64,000 nt of DNA from Caryophanales bacterium (GCA_020633845.1 JACKCW010000002.1:62001-126000), one strand, 5' to 3'; shown: positions 27,578 through 36,405, counted from the first letter of the stretch. Notes: generated by a model from the sequence alone, not told the origin. Numbers and translations: made by a program.

Positions 27578-27608
27578 TTGTCCATTTTTTCTTTTTATAT
27601 TGTATAAT
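27578..27608 (+). promoter_or_regulatory. Candidate promoter of the M32 carboxypeptidase
   Basis: TTGTCC (27578-27583), 19 bases, TATAAT (27603-27608), 40 bases before the start codon. The spacer is long, so the -10 is better supported than the -35. Confidence 0.5.
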
Positions 27609-27648
27609 CTTTTTATAAATGCTTGTGCATAAAATTCATGGAGGATAT

Positions 27649-29154
27649 ATGACAAAGAAAGAAATACTTGAAAAAAGTAAATATTATGCAAGATATAAGA
27701 GAGCTTATATGTATGTAGCGATGGTTTTTGAATTCGATCATTCGACTATTGCGCCCAAAAAAGGACTTGAAGAAGGCAATGAAGCGATGAGCGTTCTTAT
27801 GAACGACATCTTTAAAACATTCAAATCAGAAGATTATATTGAATATGTAAAAGCAGCATATGAAAAAAGAGAAGAATTTTCGCCGGAGTACAAAAGACTT
27901 TTTGAATTAAATTACAAGGGATATAAAAAAGAACAAAACCTTTCACCAGAGCTTCAGTATGAATACCAAATAGCGGCAAATAATGCCTATACAAAATGGC
28001 TGGAAGCTAAAAACAAGAGCGATTATTCGATTTTTGAACCTTCTTTAAATAAACTGGTTGAACTCACGCAAAAAATCATCTCACTTAGAGAAGAAAAATT
28101 CGCAACTCCTTACGATTCTTTGTTAGACGACTTTGAGCCGGGAAACAACGAAGTGATATTAGATGATTTCTTCTCGCAGCTAAAGGCGCGAATTGTGCCG
28201 CTGCTTAAGAAAATTCAAAATTCTAAAAAACAAATCAGAAGCGACTTTTTAGAATATAAGATTTCAGTTCCTAAACAAGAAAAAGTATCCAATTATTTAT
28301 TAAAATTTAATGGTTTTGATATGTCTAGTGGTGTTTTATCGACTACAGAACATCCTTTTACTACTTTTCCTTCCCATCATGATGTCAGAGTTACCACTCA
28401 CTATTTCCCTACTCGTTTCGCCTCCAACATGTTTTCAGTAATTCATGAAGGCGGGCATGGAATATTCGCACAAAATGAGCCGGATAAATTTTACGAAATC
28501 GGCCTTGCCGGATCTATGACTAGTGCTCAGCACGAATGCATGTCCAGATTCTATGAAAATCTTGTCGGCAGAAACGAAAACTATATTCATGCTATTTGGA
28601 AAAAGATTTCTTCTATCTGCAAGAAAGAATACTCAGACGTTAGCGAAAAAGAATTCTTTGAAGGGGTAAATCTGGCCAGGGCTTCATTAATTAGAACCGA
28701 GTCTGACGAGCTGACATACTGTCTTCATATTATGGTTAGATATGAAATTGAAAAAGATTTGATTAATGGAAAGATATCTACCAAAGATCTTAATAAAGAA
28801 TGGAATAAGAGATATTCCGAATATTTAGGTGTTAGTGTTTCAAATGACAAGGAGGGTATTCTTCAAGATGTTCACTGGTCAAACGGATCTTTTGGATATT
28901 TTCCTTCATACGCTCTTGGAAACGCCTACGCTTCCCAGATCCTCAATACAATGAAGAAGGATATTGATTTTGATGATCTCCTTAAAAATGGTAAATTGAA
29001 AGATATTAAGGCTTGGCTTAAAAAGAAAGCTTTCAGTATTGCGTCTTTAAAAGACCCTAATGATTGGCTAAAAGAAATTACCGGAGAGGCTTTAAATACC
29101 GATTATTATCTTTCATATCTAGAAGAAAAATTCGAAAAACTTTTTGAATTATAA
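27649..29154 (+). CDS. Carboxypeptidase Taq family (M32) metallopeptidase
   Basis: A 501-residue cytoplasmic zinc carboxypeptidase. The HExxH site is HEGGH at 266-270, followed by the family segments GLAGSMTSAQHECMSRFYEN and, later, ARASLIRTESDELTYCLHIMVRYEIE, where the third zinc ligand and catalytic residues of the family lie. It releases C-terminal amino acids from peptides, with broad specificity except proline. The frame opens ten codons earlier, but GGAGG precedes ATG 27649 at good spacing, so that start is used. Monocistronic by layout. Confidence 0.92.
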   Translation: MTKKEILEKSKYYARYKRAYMYVAMVFEFDHSTIAPKKGLEEGNEAMSVLMNDIFKTFKSEDYIEYVKAAYEKREEFSPEYKRLFELNYKGYKKEQNLSPELQYEYQIAANNAYTKWLEAKNKSDYSIFEPSLNKLVELTQKIISLREEKFATPYDSLLDDFEPGNNEVILDDFFSQLKARIVPLLKKIQNSKKQIRSDFLEYKISVPKQEKVSNYLLKFNGFDMSSGVLSTTEHPFTTFPSHHDVRVTTHYFPTRFASNMFSVIHEGGHGIFAQNEPDKFYEIGLAGSMTSAQHECMSRFYENLVGRNENYIHAIWKKISSICKKEYSDVSEKEFFEGVNLARASLIRTESDELTYCLHIMVRYEIEKDLINGKISTKDLNKEWNKRYSEYLGVSVSNDKEGILQDVHWSNGSFGYFPSYALGNAYASQILNTMKKDIDFDDLLKNGKLKDIKAWLKKKAFSIASLKDPNDWLKEITGEALNTDYYLSYLEEKFEKLFEL

Positions 29155-29362
29155 TATAAACGTTGTTTATTTTCCGGCCTTTTTTGCTTTCCCTAGTTGA
29201 TTTACATAATTTATTTTAGAATAACCGCTACATCTAGGGAAATGAGAGGAAAGCCTCGACTTTATATAAAAATAAATACAAATTGTATCTTTACAAATTG
29301 GGGTTTTTCATACTAAAATTAGAGTGTGATTTGAGATTTTTCCCATGATGAAAATTTAAAAT

Positions 29363-29388
29363 GTATTAAGCGAGCTTAATACTTTTTT
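29363..29388 (+). terminator. Rho-independent terminator upstream of nrdD
   Basis: Eight-base stem GTATTAAG / CTTAATAC around CGAG, followed by TTTTTT. It ends transcripts from the upstream stretch before the nrdD promoter. Confidence 0.75.
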
Positions 29389-29457
29389 ATTTCCGCACTT
29401 GAAAAATCAGTGAAAATTTGCAGAAAATATTTCATTTTATTTTTTTGTGTAATTTGA

Positions 29458-29486
29458 TTGACTTTAAACGTATTATCTCATATTAT
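29458..29486 (+). promoter_or_regulatory. Promoter of nrdD-trxB, flanked by an inverted repeat
   Basis: TTGACT (29458-29463), 17 bases, TATTAT (29481-29486), then GGAGG before ATG 29510. An inverted repeat TGTGTAAT (29446-29453) / ATTACACA (29490-29497) brackets the promoter and may be a regulator site. It does not match the NrdR box closely. Confidence 0.75.
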
Positions 29487-29509
29487 TACATTACACACGG
29501 AGGAAATAT

Positions 29510-31879
29510 ATGTTAAGAGTGAGAAAAAGAAACGGAAACATCATCCCGTTCGACCTAACAAAAATCGAGGACGCTATCGAAAGTGCGTTCATTGATGTAA
29601 AAAAAGAATATTCCAAGGATATAATTAATCTCCTCGCTCTTAGAGTTACCTCCAACTTTGCCAAAAAGGTTCAAGACGGCATAATTTCGGTCGAAGATAT
29701 TCAAGACAGCGTCGAAGTGGTGCTTATTCAAGCCTCCTACGAAGATGTAGCTAAAGAATACATTTTATACCGTAAGCAACATGAAAACATCAGACAAGCC
29801 AAATCAACCATATTAAACTATAAAGATACCGTAAACAATTATCTTAAGATTAATGACTGGCGAGTAAAAGAGAATTCTACCGTCACCTATTCGGTCGGCG
29901 GACTTATTCTTTCAAATTCCGGAGCCATTACCGCAAACTACTGGTTAAGCGAAGTATATGATGAGGAGATTGCCGACGCTCATAGAAACTGTGATATCCA
30001 TATTCATGATCTTTCTATGCTGACAGGGTATTGTGCCGGATGGAGTCTCAGGGAATTAATTAAAGATGGACTAGGCGGCGTTCAAGGCAAGATTTCTTCA
30101 ACACCAGCATCTCATCTTTCTACTCTTTGTAACCAAATGGTCAACTTCCTCGGTATTATGCAAAACGAGTGGGCCGGAGCGCAAGCTTTTTCTTCTTTTG
30201 ACACATATCTATCCCCTTTTGTGAAAGCCGATAATCTTTCCTACAAGGAAGTAAAACAATGTATTCAATCTTTCGTTTATGGTGTTAATACTCCTTCTCG
30301 TTGGGGAACGCAGGCTCCTTTTACCAATATTACTTTGGATTGGGTTGTTCCTAACGATATGGCAGAATTAAACTGCATAGTCGGAGGTAAGGAAGTCAAC
30401 TTTAAATATAAAGACTGCGTAAAGGAAATGGGCATGGTCAACAAAGCTTTCATTGAAATAATGATTGAAGGCGATGCCAACGGGAGAGGCTTCCAATATC
30501 CGATTCCGACTTATTCGATAACCAAAGATTTTGATTGGAGCGAAAGCGAAAATAACCGACTTCTTTTTGAAATGACCGCCAAATACGGGACTCCATATTT
30601 CTCTAACTATATTAATAGCGATATGGAACCAAGCGATGTTAGAAGTATGTGCTGTAGGCTTCGTTTGGATTTAAGAGAACTTAGAAAAAAATCCGGAGGA
30701 TATTTCGGAAGCGGAGAATCAACCGGTTCTGTCGGCGTCGTTACTCTTAATATGCCTAAACTGGCATACCTTTCTAAGGACGAAGATGATTTTTATGAAA
30801 GACTGGATCATCTTATGGATATATCCGCAAAATCTCTTAAGATTAAGAGAAAGGTAATATCTAATCTTTTGGAGGCCGGACTTTATCCTTATACCAAGAG
30901 ATATCTCGGCAATTTTAATAATCACTTTTCGACTATCGGTCTTGTAGGAATGAACGAGTGCTGTCTAAATGCCAACTGGATAAGAAAAGACTTAACTCAA
31001 GAAGAAGCTCAGGAATTTACAAAAGATGTTTTAAATTTCATGAGAAATAAGCTTTCCGATTATCAAGAAAAGTACGGCGATTTATATAATTTAGAAGCTA
31101 CTCCGGCCGAATCTACTTCTTATCGTCTTGCAAAACACGACAAAGAACAGTATCCGGATATTATTACCGCATCAATGTCTAATAGTTCTACCCCGTACTA
31201 TACTAACAGTTCACATCTTCCGGTTTCTTTTACCGATGATGTTTTCCGGGCTTTAGATATCGAAGACGAACTGCAAACACTATATACTTCCGGAACGGTC
31301 TTTCATACTTTCTTAGGTGAAAGAATGCCTTCTTGGCAGGCAACGGCCAAACTAGTTAAAGCAATCGCGGAAAACTATAAGCTTCCTTATTACACCATCT
31401 CTCCGACATATTCCGTATGTCCTGATCATGGTTATCTTTCAGGAGAACAAAGCGTTTGTCCGACTTGCGGGAGAGAAACCGAAATATATTCAAGAATAAC
31501 CGGTTACTATCGACCGGTAAAGAATTGGAATGCCGGTAAGAGCGAAGAATTTAAAGAAAGAAGAACTTATGACATCTATCAGTCGACGCTTCCTAAGTCT
31601 TCAAAGAAAGACGTTATAGAAACTGCAGATGACGAAACTCCTAAAGCTGATGAAATACTTCTCTTTACCACTAAAACCTGCCCTAACTGTAAAATGGCAA
31701 AGATGCTTCTTGATAAAGCCAATGTTAGTTACAAAGTAATTGATGCGGAAGACAATAAGGATCAAACATTAAAGTTTCATATCAAACAAGCTCCGACAAT
31801 GATTGTCCCGTCAGACAAAGGTAATGTTTATTTCGAGAATGCATCAAATATAAAGAAATACATCGAAGGATCAAAATAA
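29510..31879 (+). CDS. nrdD: Anaerobic ribonucleotide reductase NrdD fused to a glutaredoxin-like domain
   Basis: A 789-residue class III reductase that makes dNTPs from NTPs without oxygen. Order: ATP-cone allosteric domain (about 1-95), ten-stranded barrel core with the cysteine region MCCRLRLDLRELRKKSGGYFG and GMNECC, zinc-binding segment CPDHG...CPTCG, and the glycyl-radical segment RITGYYRPVKNWNAGK with Gly665. Beyond the normal end, about 75 residues (714-789) form a thioredoxin/glutaredoxin-like domain with an intact CPNC redox pair (Cys724, Cys727) and a cis-proline APTMIVP segment. This should be the built-in disulfide reductant, as for NrdD enzymes that use thioredoxin or NrdH instead of formate. 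It is followed with no gap by thioredoxin reductase. Confidence 0.93.
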   Translation: MLRVRKRNGNIIPFDLTKIEDAIESAFIDVKKEYSKDIINLLALRVTSNFAKKVQDGIISVEDIQDSVEVVLIQASYEDVAKEYILYRKQHENIRQAKSTILNYKDTVNNYLKINDWRVKENSTVTYSVGGLILSNSGAITANYWLSEVYDEEIADAHRNCDIHIHDLSMLTGYCAGWSLRELIKDGLGGVQGKISSTPASHLSTLCNQMVNFLGIMQNEWAGAQAFSSFDTYLSPFVKADNLSYKEVKQCIQSFVYGVNTPSRWGTQAPFTNITLDWVVPNDMAELNCIVGGKEVNFKYKDCVKEMGMVNKAFIEIMIEGDANGRGFQYPIPTYSITKDFDWSESENNRLLFEMTAKYGTPYFSNYINSDMEPSDVRSMCCRLRLDLRELRKKSGGYFGSGESTGSVGVVTLNMPKLAYLSKDEDDFYERLDHLMDISAKSLKIKRKVISNLLEAGLYPYTKRYLGNFNNHFSTIGLVGMNECCLNANWIRKDLTQEEAQEFTKDVLNFMRNKLSDYQEKYGDLYNLEATPAESTSYRLAKHDKEQYPDIITASMSNSSTPYYTNSSHLPVSFTDDVFRALDIEDELQTLYTSGTVFHTFLGERMPSWQATAKLVKAIAENYKLPYYTISPTYSVCPDHGYLSGEQSVCPTCGRETEIYSRITGYYRPVKNWNAGKSEEFKERRTYDIYQSTLPKSSKKDVIETADDETPKADEILLFTTKTCPNCKMAKMLLDKANVSYKVIDAEDNKDQTLKFHIKQAPTMIVPSDKGNVYFENASNIKKYIEGSK

Positions 31880-32788
31880 ATGATTTACGATTCAATAATA
31901 ATCGGTGCTGGGGCAGCAGGAATGACTGCTGCCTTAAACATATTAAGAAATGGAAAAACAGCCCTTATAATTGAAAAAGAGGTTATTGGCGGTCAAATTG
32001 CATCTGCGCCTTTAATCGAAAATTATCCGGCCGTAAAAGAAATCAGCGGCCTCGATTTTTCGACGCAACTTTTTGACCAAATTACCGCTCTTGGGGCCGA
32101 ATTCGAACTGGATATAGTAAACCGGATTGAGAAAAAAGATAATACATTCATTGTTCATGCCGAATATCATTCTTACGAAACCAAAACTATCATTATTGCC
32201 ACCGGTAGTGAACACAAGAAGCTTAATATTGAAGGTGAGGATGAATTAAGCGGTAAGGGAGTTTCTTATTGCGCAGTTTGCGACGGAATGTTCTATAAAG
32301 GCAAAGATATTACTGTCGTTGGCGGATCAGATACGGCTCTTCAGTACGCTCTTCTTCTATCCAACTACGGGCGCAATGTTTATTTGTGTATGAGAAGAAA
32401 TACCTATTCGCCATCAGCTGAACAGATATTAATCGATAAAGTCGAAAAGAAGAGTAATGTCAAAATTATGTTCAATGTCAAACCCAAAAAAATCATTGGC
32501 GAGGAAAAGGTAGAAGAGCTTCTTTTAGAAGATACAACCGAAAATAAGGAGCTCGCTTTAAAAACAGACGCTATTTTTGTCGCCATAGGTGAGGAACCGA
32601 AAACCGATATTTTTAATGATTTCGTGGAAAGACAGAACGGATATATTATTACAAATGAAAATATGGAAACAAAAACCGACGGAATTTATGCCGTCGGTGA
32701 TGTTAGATTAAAAATGGTAAGACAACTGACCACGGCTGAAGCCGATGCCGCAATTGCCGCTTATAATGTATCAAAAAGGGTATCCTAA
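31880..32788 (+). CDS. trxB: Thioredoxin reductase, partner of the NrdD glutaredoxin domain
   Basis: A 302-residue flavoprotein: FAD-binding GAGAAGM near the N-terminus, redox site CAVC (Cys131, Cys134), NADPH-binding VVGGSDTAL and the C-terminal FAD motif YAVGDVRLKMVRQLTTAEADAAIAA. It starts at the base after the nrdD stop codon, so the two are cotranscribed. It should pass electrons from NADPH to the CPNC domain of NrdD, giving a two-protein reducing chain. The C-terminal motif is slightly short compared with E. coli TrxB but complete. Confidence 0.92.
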   Translation: MIYDSIIIGAGAAGMTAALNILRNGKTALIIEKEVIGGQIASAPLIENYPAVKEISGLDFSTQLFDQITALGAEFELDIVNRIEKKDNTFIVHAEYHSYETKTIIIATGSEHKKLNIEGEDELSGKGVSYCAVCDGMFYKGKDITVVGGSDTALQYALLLSNYGRNVYLCMRRNTYSPSAEQILIDKVEKKSNVKIMFNVKPKKIIGEEKVEELLLEDTTENKELALKTDAIFVAIGEEPKTDIFNDFVERQNGYIITNENMETKTDGIYAVGDVRLKMVRQLTTAEADAAIAAYNVSKRVS

Positions 32789-33480
32789 AACCCTCTTAAT
32801 TCAACCTTTTGTATATATTTCTCTAAAATGCGCCTGAAAACCAGCGCATTTTTTGTTGGAACCGCATGCAGGGTCTGATCCGGCACATTGCTTGAAAGTT
32901 CAAAATGTTGTAAAAAGATAATTTTAGCCCCGTTTAGCCATTTTCCCATCATTTCCATTGAATAATCTGAATGAAATTCATCAATAATAGTCGTTCTAAA
33001 TTCATAAGGAAAATCGTGACTAATAAGATATTCGACAGTTTTATTTATTCCGGATAAATCCAAAGACATAACTCCGGTTGTTTTGGCATAAAGTTCTTTA
33101 GAGTTTTTAATATCCACTGCCACATAATCGATGAGATGCCTATTAATTAGATCAATCATTACATCAGGCATAAAGCCGTTAGTGTCTAGTTTAACCTTAT
33201 ATCCTAGAGATTTAATTGCTGTGATTTTTTCGGCTAAATCCGGCATCAATGTCGGCTCTCCTCCAGTGATGCAAACAGCAGTTAAAAATTTCTTTTTTTC
33301 TTCTAGATAATCTAATATTTCTTTAAACGGAATCAGTTTTTCTTTATCCTTATCATAGAGAACCAGTTCAAAATTATGACAAAACGGACACCTCAAATTA
33401 CACCCTTTGGAAAATAGGGTGCAAGTTAATTCAGTGTCAAAATCGACCAAAGATATCTTTTGTATTCCGCAAAAATCCAT
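32785..33480 (-). CDS. nrdG: Anaerobic ribonucleotide reductase activase (NrdG2 type radical SAM)
   Basis: A 231-residue radical SAM protein with the cluster motif CNLRCPFC (Cys27, Cys31, Cys34) and GGEPT. The N-terminus GIQKISLVDFDTELTCTLFSKGC and overall length fit the TIGR02495 branch of activases rather than classical short NrdG. It would use a 5'-deoxyadenosyl radical to form the glycyl radical at Gly665 of NrdD. It lies on the opposite strand and its stop overlaps the trxB stop, so it is not in the nrdD operon but downstream of the aminopeptidase gene (7-base gap). Confidence 0.88.
   Translation of the reverse strand: MDFCGIQKISLVDFDTELTCTLFSKGCNLRCPFCHNFELVLYDKDKEKLIPFKEILDYLEEKKKFLTAVCITGGEPTLMPDLAEKITAIKSLGYKVKLDTNGFMPDVMIDLINRHLIDYVAVDIKNSKELYAKTTGVMSLDLSGINKTVEYLISHDFPYEFRTTIIDEFHSDYSMEMMGKWLNGAKIIFLQHFELSSNVPDQTLHAVPTKNALVFRRILEKYIQKVELRGF
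32825..32854 (+). terminator. Terminator of nrdD-trxB inside the 3' end of nrdG
   Basis: Nine-base stem AAAATGCGC / GCGCATTTT around a ten-base loop, followed by T bases. It works for the plus-strand nrdD-trxB transcript but lies within the coding end of the convergent nrdG. Confidence 0.7.
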
Positions 33481-33487
33481 ATTATAC

Positions 33488-35260
33488 CTATATCTTTCTA
33501 GTTATATATTTCAGATACTCTTTTTCTTCCGGATCTATATATTTCGCTAATTTTTTATAGACAGTTTTATGATATGAATTCAGCCACTTCTTTTCATCTT
33601 TATCTAGTTCTTTCACTATTATTGGATCTACATCAATCGGACAAAGAGTTATGGTATCAAATTTTAAATATTTGCCCCATTCTGTTTCCGAATCGAATAC
33701 GGATAACAGTTCATTTTCTATTCTAATTCCGTATTTATTTTCTAAATATATTCCCGGTTCAATAGTGGTAATCATTCCTGGATGTATTACCGATGAATCA
33801 GATCTTTCCTCTACCTTATTCCATCTAAAACCGTTTGGACCTTCATGGACATTCAGCATATAGCCGACTCCGTGTCCTGTCCCATGTTTATAATCCAATC
33901 CTTCTTTCCAGAAAAATTGCCTAGAAAGAATATCTAGATTTTGTCCACTGCATCCGGCCATAAATCTAGCTTTCGAAACGCCAATCATGGCTCTTAAAAC
34001 CATTGTATAATGATGTTTCATTTCTTCGCTTATTTGCCCTAAACTAACAGTTCTCGTAATATCAGTAGTGCCACCTAAATACTGTCCACCGCTATCGATT
34101 AAGAGGAAGCCGTCGGAATCAATTGCTTTAGATGATATTCTGGTCGGTTCATAATGAATAATTGCGGCGTTTTCATTAAACGAGGCTATTGTTTCAAAGG
34201 ACACTTCGTAGAATCTTTTATCAGCTTTTCTATAGGAAAGAACTTTTTCTGCCACCGAGTATTCATCTAGTTTAATCTTTCCATAATTCTCTTTTAAGTA
34301 TTTCATTAGACGAAAAACAGCAATGCCGTCAGCCAGATGAACGCTTTTATTGTTTTTTATTTCCACCTCGTTTTTTACGGCTTTCATTAAGAAAGTCGGA
34401 TTGACAGCGTTAATAATAACATTCTTTTTCTTTAGCTCTTGGACAAAAGAATAATTTAGGGCTGATTCATCTAGAAGTATTTTAGATGAATTAAAGAGAG
34501 ACAAAATCGGGAAAAATTCATTATATGGTTTTAAAACGGTGTTTGATTTTTTTAAGCAAGTCAATGCGGTTTTACTGAAAGAGTCTTCATCAGCAAAAAG
34601 AATTGATTCATCCGCGGTTACAATTGCGAATGAGAAGAATACCGGAGTAATGGACACATCGTTTCCTCTCATATTATAAAGCCACGCGATATCGGTTAAG
34701 CTCGCTAAAACAAAAACCTCCGCATTTTTTTCGACCAGTTTTTCTCTTACTCTTAAAAGTTTGGAATTTGTTGTTTCGCCAACAAGAGATAGAGGCACGT
34801 TGTAAACATTACTAAAGGAAATTGACGGACGATCAAGCCATATTTCTTCAATTAAATCTTTATCATCTTTAATTTTTACATGGTCATCAATTGCCTGGAC
34901 AAAACCATATGGAATGTATTTGCCGTTAAAACCCAGAGTTTTGCCTTTTAGATTAAGATTAATGTATTCGAGAAGAGAAGGATAACCTTCAATTCCCATT
35001 TTCATAAGGACTATGCCTGTATTTAAAAGGTCCTTTTCCGCCTGAATAAAATATCTGCCGTCAGTCCATAAAAATGCCTCACTAAGAGTAACTAGAACTT
35101 TACCGGAAGAGCCATCAAAACCTGAAATAAAGCTTCTTTCTTTAAAATAATCATGAACATACTCAGAAGAATGGTAATCAGCATTGTCAATAAGATATGC
35201 ATCAATGCCGTTTTCAATCATTTTTTTCCTTAATTTTCCAATTTTTTCATTTATTTTCAT
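33488..35260 (-). CDS. pepP: Xaa-Pro aminopeptidase (M24B)
   Basis: A 590-residue cytoplasmic metallopeptidase of the long, three-domain M24B type: two N-terminal creatinase-like domains (about 1-300) and a pita-bread catalytic domain. Metal ligands are visible in LIDSGGQYLGGTTDITRTV (two Asp), HGTGHGVGYMLNVHEG (His) and TIEPGIY / RIENELL (two Glu). It removes N-terminal residues in front of proline. The frame opens at an ATG at 35275 that is part of the Shine-Dalgarno region; GAGG lies nine bases before ATG 35258-35260, chosen here. It is followed by nrdG after seven bases. Confidence 0.9.
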   Translation of the reverse strand: MKINEKIGKLRKKMIENGIDAYLIDNADYHSSEYVHDYFKERSFISGFDGSSGKVLVTLSEAFLWTDGRYFIQAEKDLLNTGIVLMKMGIEGYPSLLEYINLNLKGKTLGFNGKYIPYGFVQAIDDHVKIKDDKDLIEEIWLDRPSISFSNVYNVPLSLVGETTNSKLLRVREKLVEKNAEVFVLASLTDIAWLYNMRGNDVSITPVFFSFAIVTADESILFADEDSFSKTALTCLKKSNTVLKPYNEFFPILSLFNSSKILLDESALNYSFVQELKKKNVIINAVNPTFLMKAVKNEVEIKNNKSVHLADGIAVFRLMKYLKENYGKIKLDEYSVAEKVLSYRKADKRFYEVSFETIASFNENAAIIHYEPTRISSKAIDSDGFLLIDSGGQYLGGTTDITRTVSLGQISEEMKHHYTMVLRAMIGVSKARFMAGCSGQNLDILSRQFFWKEGLDYKHGTGHGVGYMLNVHEGPNGFRWNKVEERSDSSVIHPGMITTIEPGIYLENKYGIRIENELLSVFDSETEWGKYLKFDTITLCPIDVDPIIVKELDKDEKKWLNSYHKTVYKKLAKYIDPEEKEYLKYITRKI

Positions 35261-35319
35261 TATATAAAACCTCATAAATAATTATAACATAAAATAATGT
35301 AAACACTATATAACAAGAA

Positions 35320-35343
35320 AAAAGCCCTCATATGAGGGCTTTT
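35320..35343 (-). terminator. Terminator of the class I aldolase gene
   Basis: Ten-base perfect stem AAAAGCCCTC / GAGGGCTTTT around ATAT. On the minus strand it follows the aldolase stop and is followed by T bases. Confidence 0.85.
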
Positions 35344-35352
35344 AGGTATTTT

Positions 35353-36240
35353 TTATTCAATTGAAGCTTCAAATATCGATTTAACTGTTTCAGCTAATGT
35401 TTCATCGAATTCTTTTTCTGATTGATGAACATTTAAACCTTCAAGAAGAGCTCTTGAGAAAGATGCTATCATACCATGATTCTTGGCAAGAAGTTCATTA
35501 GCTTCTTCTCTCGGATAGCCTCCGGAAAGGGCAACTACTCTAACGGTTTTAGGATTTTTCATAAGAGGAACGTAAAGATTTGCGTTAGTCGGAATGGTGA
35601 ATTTAAACATAACCTTTTCATCCTCACCAAGTAACTCAAGATGCTTTTCGCATTCTTCAAGAAGAAGTTCCTCACATTTTGCTTTTTCAGGACAATTGAT
35701 ATCGACTTCCGGTTCAATAATCGGAACGAGTCCTTTATCAATAATAGCTTTTGCAAAAGCAAATTGCTGATCCACAACCGCTTTTATTCCTTCAATATTG
35801 TATTCTTTTATGACAGAACGCATTTTTGTTCCAAAAATATGTCTTTCGTTTGCTTCATCAAGCGTGTCATTAAGACCAGGAATTTCCTTCATTAATTGAC
35901 AGCCGTTCTTTAACTCTGCAAGACCTTTATCTACTTTTAAGAAAGGAACTATTCCCTTCTTCTCCCATAAATAGTCAGCGGTATATAAGCCGTCAATCTT
36001 TCTATTCATCGTTTCTTCAAAAAGAATAACACCTACCAAATAATCACTGGAAAAAGATTTGCTTTTGATTACTCTTGTTCTCATTGCGTGAATAAGATCA
36101 AATAATTCATCATTTGAATGATATTCATTTTCTTGGATTCCGTAAAGAGCAAGTGTTTTTCCGCTTGATCCGCCGCTCTGGTCAAGAGCGCCGACAAAAC
36201 CCTTTTTGTTTTTCATAATGTCTAGTTGTAAAGCGTTCAT
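35353..36240 (-). CDS. fda: Fructose-bisphosphate aldolase class I
   Basis: A 295-residue class I (metal-independent) aldolase of the Staphylococcus Fda type, cleaving fructose-1,6-bisphosphate to two triose phosphates in glycolysis. The N-terminal [16 protein letters not shown], the ILFEETMNR segment and [10 protein letters not shown] are typical; the Schiff-base lysine is expected at Lys213 in MFKFTIPT. It is monocistronic, with its own promoter and terminator, and a short hairpin GGTGC-TTAAG-GCACC (36266-36280) in its 5' leader. Confidence 0.94.
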   Translation of the reverse strand: MNALQLDIMKNKKGFVGALDQSGGSSGKTLALYGIQENEYHSNDELFDLIHAMRTRVIKSKSFSSDYLVGVILFEETMNRKIDGLYTADYLWEKKGIVPFLKVDKGLAELKNGCQLMKEIPGLNDTLDEANERHIFGTKMRSVIKEYNIEGIKAVVDQQFAFAKAIIDKGLVPIIEPEVDINCPEKAKCEELLLEECEKHLELLGEDEKVMFKFTIPTNANLYVPLMKNPKTVRVVALSGGYPREEANELLAKNHGMIASFSRALLEGLNVHQSEKEFDETLAETVKSIFEASIE

Positions 36241-36287
36241 ATTATTTCCTCTCTATACTTTTTTCGGTGCTTAAGGCACCCCTTTAC

Positions 36288-36315
36288 ATTCTACACTATA
36301 AATGGTTTTTTTCAA
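36288..36315 (-). promoter_or_regulatory. Promoter of the class I aldolase
   Basis: On the minus strand TTGAAA (36310-36315), 16 bases, TAGAAT (36288-36293). It starts two bases from the large palindrome that lies upstream. Confidence 0.6.
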
Positions 36316-36316
36316 T

Positions 36317-36400
36317 AAAAAAGACAGCCGGATATGAAGTGAACCCCAAAAGTTGGACAACCAACCGGAGGGGTTCAGCACAATATCGACTGTCTTTTTT
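36317..36400. repeat. Long palindrome with IS3-like end sequences, likely terminator
   Basis: Eleven-base perfect outer arms AAAAAAGACAG / CTGTCTTTTTT enclose a second inverted repeat. The core, 36340-36377, begins TGAACCCCAAAAGTTGGAC and ends GGGGTTCA, like two IS3/IS150-family terminal repeats joined head to head with the inside removed. With T runs on both sides it would terminate transcription both ways, separating the aldolase promoter from the convergent end of the small membrane-protein gene. No transposase is present and flanking three-base duplications do not match. Confidence 0.6.
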
Positions 36401-36405
36401 TATTT

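Larger units (their letters stand above)
29155..29509 (+). ncRNA. 355-base gene-free stretch: structured leader or small RNA upstream of nrdD
   Basis: No protein gene is seen. From 29188 a nine-base perfect stem TTTCCCTAG / CTAGGGAAA (29188-29196 with 29234-29242) closes a 37-base loop, followed by a short GAGG-AAAG-CCTC hairpin (29246-29257), two copies of TACAAATTG (29277-29285 and 29292-29300), and a Rho-independent terminator at 29363-29388. After the terminator comes a separate good promoter for nrdD. The arrangement suggests an independent small RNA or a terminated leader. It does not match a riboswitch class I recognise. No clear promoter was found at its 5' end; readthrough from the M32 gene is possible. 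Confidence 0.4.

Noticed and set aside
29155..29362. RNase P RNA, SRP RNA, 6S RNA, cobalamin or c-di-GMP riboswitch
   Set aside because: Short matches such as AGAGGAAAG or GGGAA occur, but the conserved cores of these RNAs are absent and the length does not fit RNase P.
29446..29497. NrdR box pair at nrdD
   Set aside because: The half-sites do not form the 16-base NrdR palindrome or the usual spacing between boxes.
36317..36400. Intact insertion sequence
   Set aside because: There is no transposase, the core is only 38 bases, and the flanking bases are not duplicated.
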